DNA of 64,000 nt from Vermamoeba vermiformis (lineage: Eukaryota; Tubulinea; Echinamoebida). Positions 62,001 to 64,000 of this stretch are shown piece by piece. Position 1 is the stretch's first letter. Every line of letters starts with the position of its first letter. The DNA lies in the NCBI GenBank assembly GCA_045837725.1, contig JBEWZL010000077.1, forward strand, positions 186,001-250,000, given 5' to 3'. The translations under genes and the position numbers were made by a program. Below the pieces are notes generated by a model. The model made no database searches. It was not told the origin of the DNA and worked only from the letters and a program-made list of their open reading frames with translations.

Positions 62001-64000
62001 TTGTCGACATTCTTGCCCAGCTTGCTGGCAAAGTCGCGGAACTGACGATTGGGGTGCAAGAAGTAGATGTGCTTGAGGCTGTTCTTGGCTTGGTACGGGA
62101 AGTGTTCGATCACCTTGCGCATCAGGCGGATGTCGACTTCGCTCTCTTTGCTGAAGAAAGTCAGATCCACCACAATCGAGAGGGGCTTGTCGAGGTGTGG
62201 CTCGAGTGTCTTGAACACGTAGTACAAGAACACGTCGCTGTCAGGCAGTGTGCGCGCACTGAGTCTGCTGCTGATGAGATAGAACAGCGTGTGACCCTCT
62301 TTGTTCGTGCCCTGACGATAGAAGATGCGCTTGTCACGCACGGCATCGGTGTTGGTGCCCTCCATGTTCTCCATGAAGGTGAGGAACTTGTCGTTGTTGG
62401 ACTGCTCCGTGTTGTCGCCCTGATTGCGTGCGCGGTAGTGCTGTTGCTTGGCCTCGGGCGGATCACCGAGCTTGCTGAGCAGTTGTTGCAGACGCGCTTC
62501 GACATTCTGCTTGGCCTTCCACTGAATCAAGATCTTGGAGATGGGGTCGCTGTTGCTGATCAAGTGGCGGTGAATGGCACCGAGATCTTCTTCGCGCTGT
62601 GCCTCGCTGATCGAGGGCACGAAGGACTTGCCCGCCGTGAGGGGCTTGGGGACCGCGTATTTGTCGAAGAGCTGCTCCATGGTGCTGATATTGGCCTGGA
62701 TGAAGCTGTTCATGTCCATCATGTAGGGCTCTTTCTGGAAGATCTGCAAGTTGGCGAGATTCTGCAGCACTTTGGTGACGAGAATGAGACCGCGCACGAG
62801 TGACTGCGAGGGCACATCTTCCACCAGGCCAAAGTTGCGCGGTGCGACAATGGCGGGACAGAAGAAGCGCAAGAACATGAGTCCACCGACGGCTGTGCGC
62901 TGAATCATGCGGATGTTGCTGCTCGGTGACGGCGTGCTGTTGGGATTGGCTTTCACTGCACCAGGACGCACAGGACTCGGTGACTTGGGTGCTGCACCTG
63001 CGGGCACAGAGCCTGAGTTGGTGAGTGGTCTGGACGGCTGTGCAGTGTTGGGTGTGACAGGGGTGACGGGGGTCTCCGTGGGCTCGCTGGGCATGAACGT
63101 GGCAGTCAGCGGATTGGTACCACTCGTGCCGAATCCACCAGTGATGGGCTGTGGCGTGCCAGTCTCAAATCTCTCTTTGACTTTGAGCGAGAGATAGTGA
63201 CACAGCTCGCACAGTTGTCTGTCGGGCACACAGTTAGAGCGGGTGTGGTACCGCTACTAGCGAGGGACTTACGGGGGACAGGCATCGAGCGAGGAGATGA
63301 TGGACTTGAGGAACATATTTGACACATCGTTAATGTTCTTCATATTAGCCTCTCGGTTCTGGCCGGGTGTGAGTTTGGTTGGATCCACTTCAAAATCGAG
63401 CGGCGTTTGCAAGAGATACTCGAGGGGCTTGCTGAGTGTGTCTTTGAGGTACTGCGAGCCAATCAGCTTGGTGTACGCAGCCATCAACTTGGTGGCCACA
63501 CTGTTGCGGCGGAACAATGTGTTCGGGGACTCGGTCTTGGAAATCTCCGTGCTGATTGCCATTTTTAGCAATCGCAGCGTGAATGACTGGCCCTCATCAT
63601 GAGCAGCTTGTGGTACAGTGCCAGGCGACTGATTGAGTGCAGCCGTGTCCGCGTGACTGGCAGTGTAGGCCTCGCACATGCTGACCAACACGCGCGTGAC
63701 GTCATCAGCCTCGGTGATCTGAATCACTTGCAGCAGCGCTTGAATCACTAGCATGTTCTGTTCGAACAGCAGCTCGAGCAGGGCCTCGTACTTGTCGCGC
63801 AAGTCCTCTTCGCCCTTGTCGAACTCAGCGCCCTGATCGAGAATGTTGGTGATCACCTTCAAGAAGGCTCTGCGCGTGTCAATGTCGTCGTGATAGCCCA
63901 TCTGCGAGAAGTACTCGAGGGCACTGCTCACATTGGCACTCAGCAAGTGACTCAGCGACATGATCGTGTACTTGACGAGCTGCTTGGGCTTGTTGATCTG
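59030..64000 (-). CDS. Neurofibromin-like RasGAP (5' end outside window)
   Basis: GTPase-activating protein for Ras with Sec14-PH and HEAT-like C-terminal regions. About 1,600 residues are visible; the N-terminus lies beyond base 64000. RasGAP domain: arginine finger TLFRRNSVATKLMAAYTKLI, a Pro/Thr-rich insert, and GGLMFLRFFCPAIVAPRNFG (FLR...PA motif). Sec14: RIFYRQGTNKEGHTLFYLIS and LSIVVDLTFFSKESEVDIRL. A PH-like region (FVVQKRGRAGASSEWTLRIN) and long helical repeats follow, ending GFGGLTECTSFS joined to KITPQRQNAIRKLAVEFLDE. Exons are unusually long here (about 1.9 and 2.1 kb). The intron near 59150-59197 has a perfect TACTAAC branch point. Confidence 0.93.

Noticed and set aside
61697-62803. 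368-residue plus-strand open frame
   Set aside because: Antisense to the well-supported neurofibromin exon with Sec14 and RasGAP motifs; GC-rich codon bias keeps the reverse frame open.

Overview
This is a gene-dense nuclear segment of a free-living unicellular eukaryote. About 33 protein genes lie on both strands, mostly 100 to 400 bases apart. Nearly all are split by short (about 50-70 base) GT-AG introns, often with a CTAAC-like branch point, and the standard stop codons are used. The gene set (RhoBTB, neurofibromin with RasGAP and Sec14 regions, CCAR1-like protein, F-box/LRR proteins, a de novo pantothenate pathway, KEOPS and EMC subunits) fits an amoebozoan best. That placement is inference; no rRNA or mitochondrial marker is present. 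No tRNA, rRNA or CRISPR array was seen. Exon models were joined by eye, so outer ends and small exons may be off by a few codons.

Layout. 1-4.7 kb: a signal peptide + PA domain + seven-helix membrane protein and an SR-rich cyclophilin. 4.77-6.58 kb: a DNA transposon with 83/82-base inverted repeats and a perfect 8-base target duplication, carrying a multi-exon reading frame, inserted 52 bases upstream of the cyclophilin start. 6.7-11.6 kb: two F-box/LRR genes around a secreted ependymin-like gene. 11.9-18.7 kb: a cytochrome P450 and a large CCCH/RanBP2-type/MYND zinc-finger protein. 19-27.3 kb: EMC5, a kinetochore Nnf1-like protein, an F-box protein, phosphatidylinositol synthase, RhoBTB and a SAYSvFN + SEC-C protein. 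27.5-31.7 kb: a PanB-PanE fusion head-to-head with PanC. 31.9-42.4 kb: an alpha/beta hydrolase lacking its nucleophile serine, RPAIN, an ABCC transporter, a secreted glycosidase-like protein and a COA1-like protein. 42.6-52 kb: an ARM-repeat/charged-helix protein, Ran, PPME1 and a CCAR1-like protein. 52-64 kb: eS26, RCE1, PP4 catalytic subunit, eL38, a small nuclear-type protein, SYS1, CGI121 and neurofibromin (running off the right edge).

Functional links. PanB, PanE and PanC make pantothenate from ketoisovalerate and beta-alanine, and all three activities sit on one divergent promoter. PPME1 and PP4c are a demethylase and a likely carboxyl-methylated substrate. RCE1 would process the CAAX tail seen on RhoBTB. 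Most other genes are unrelated housekeeping neighbours.
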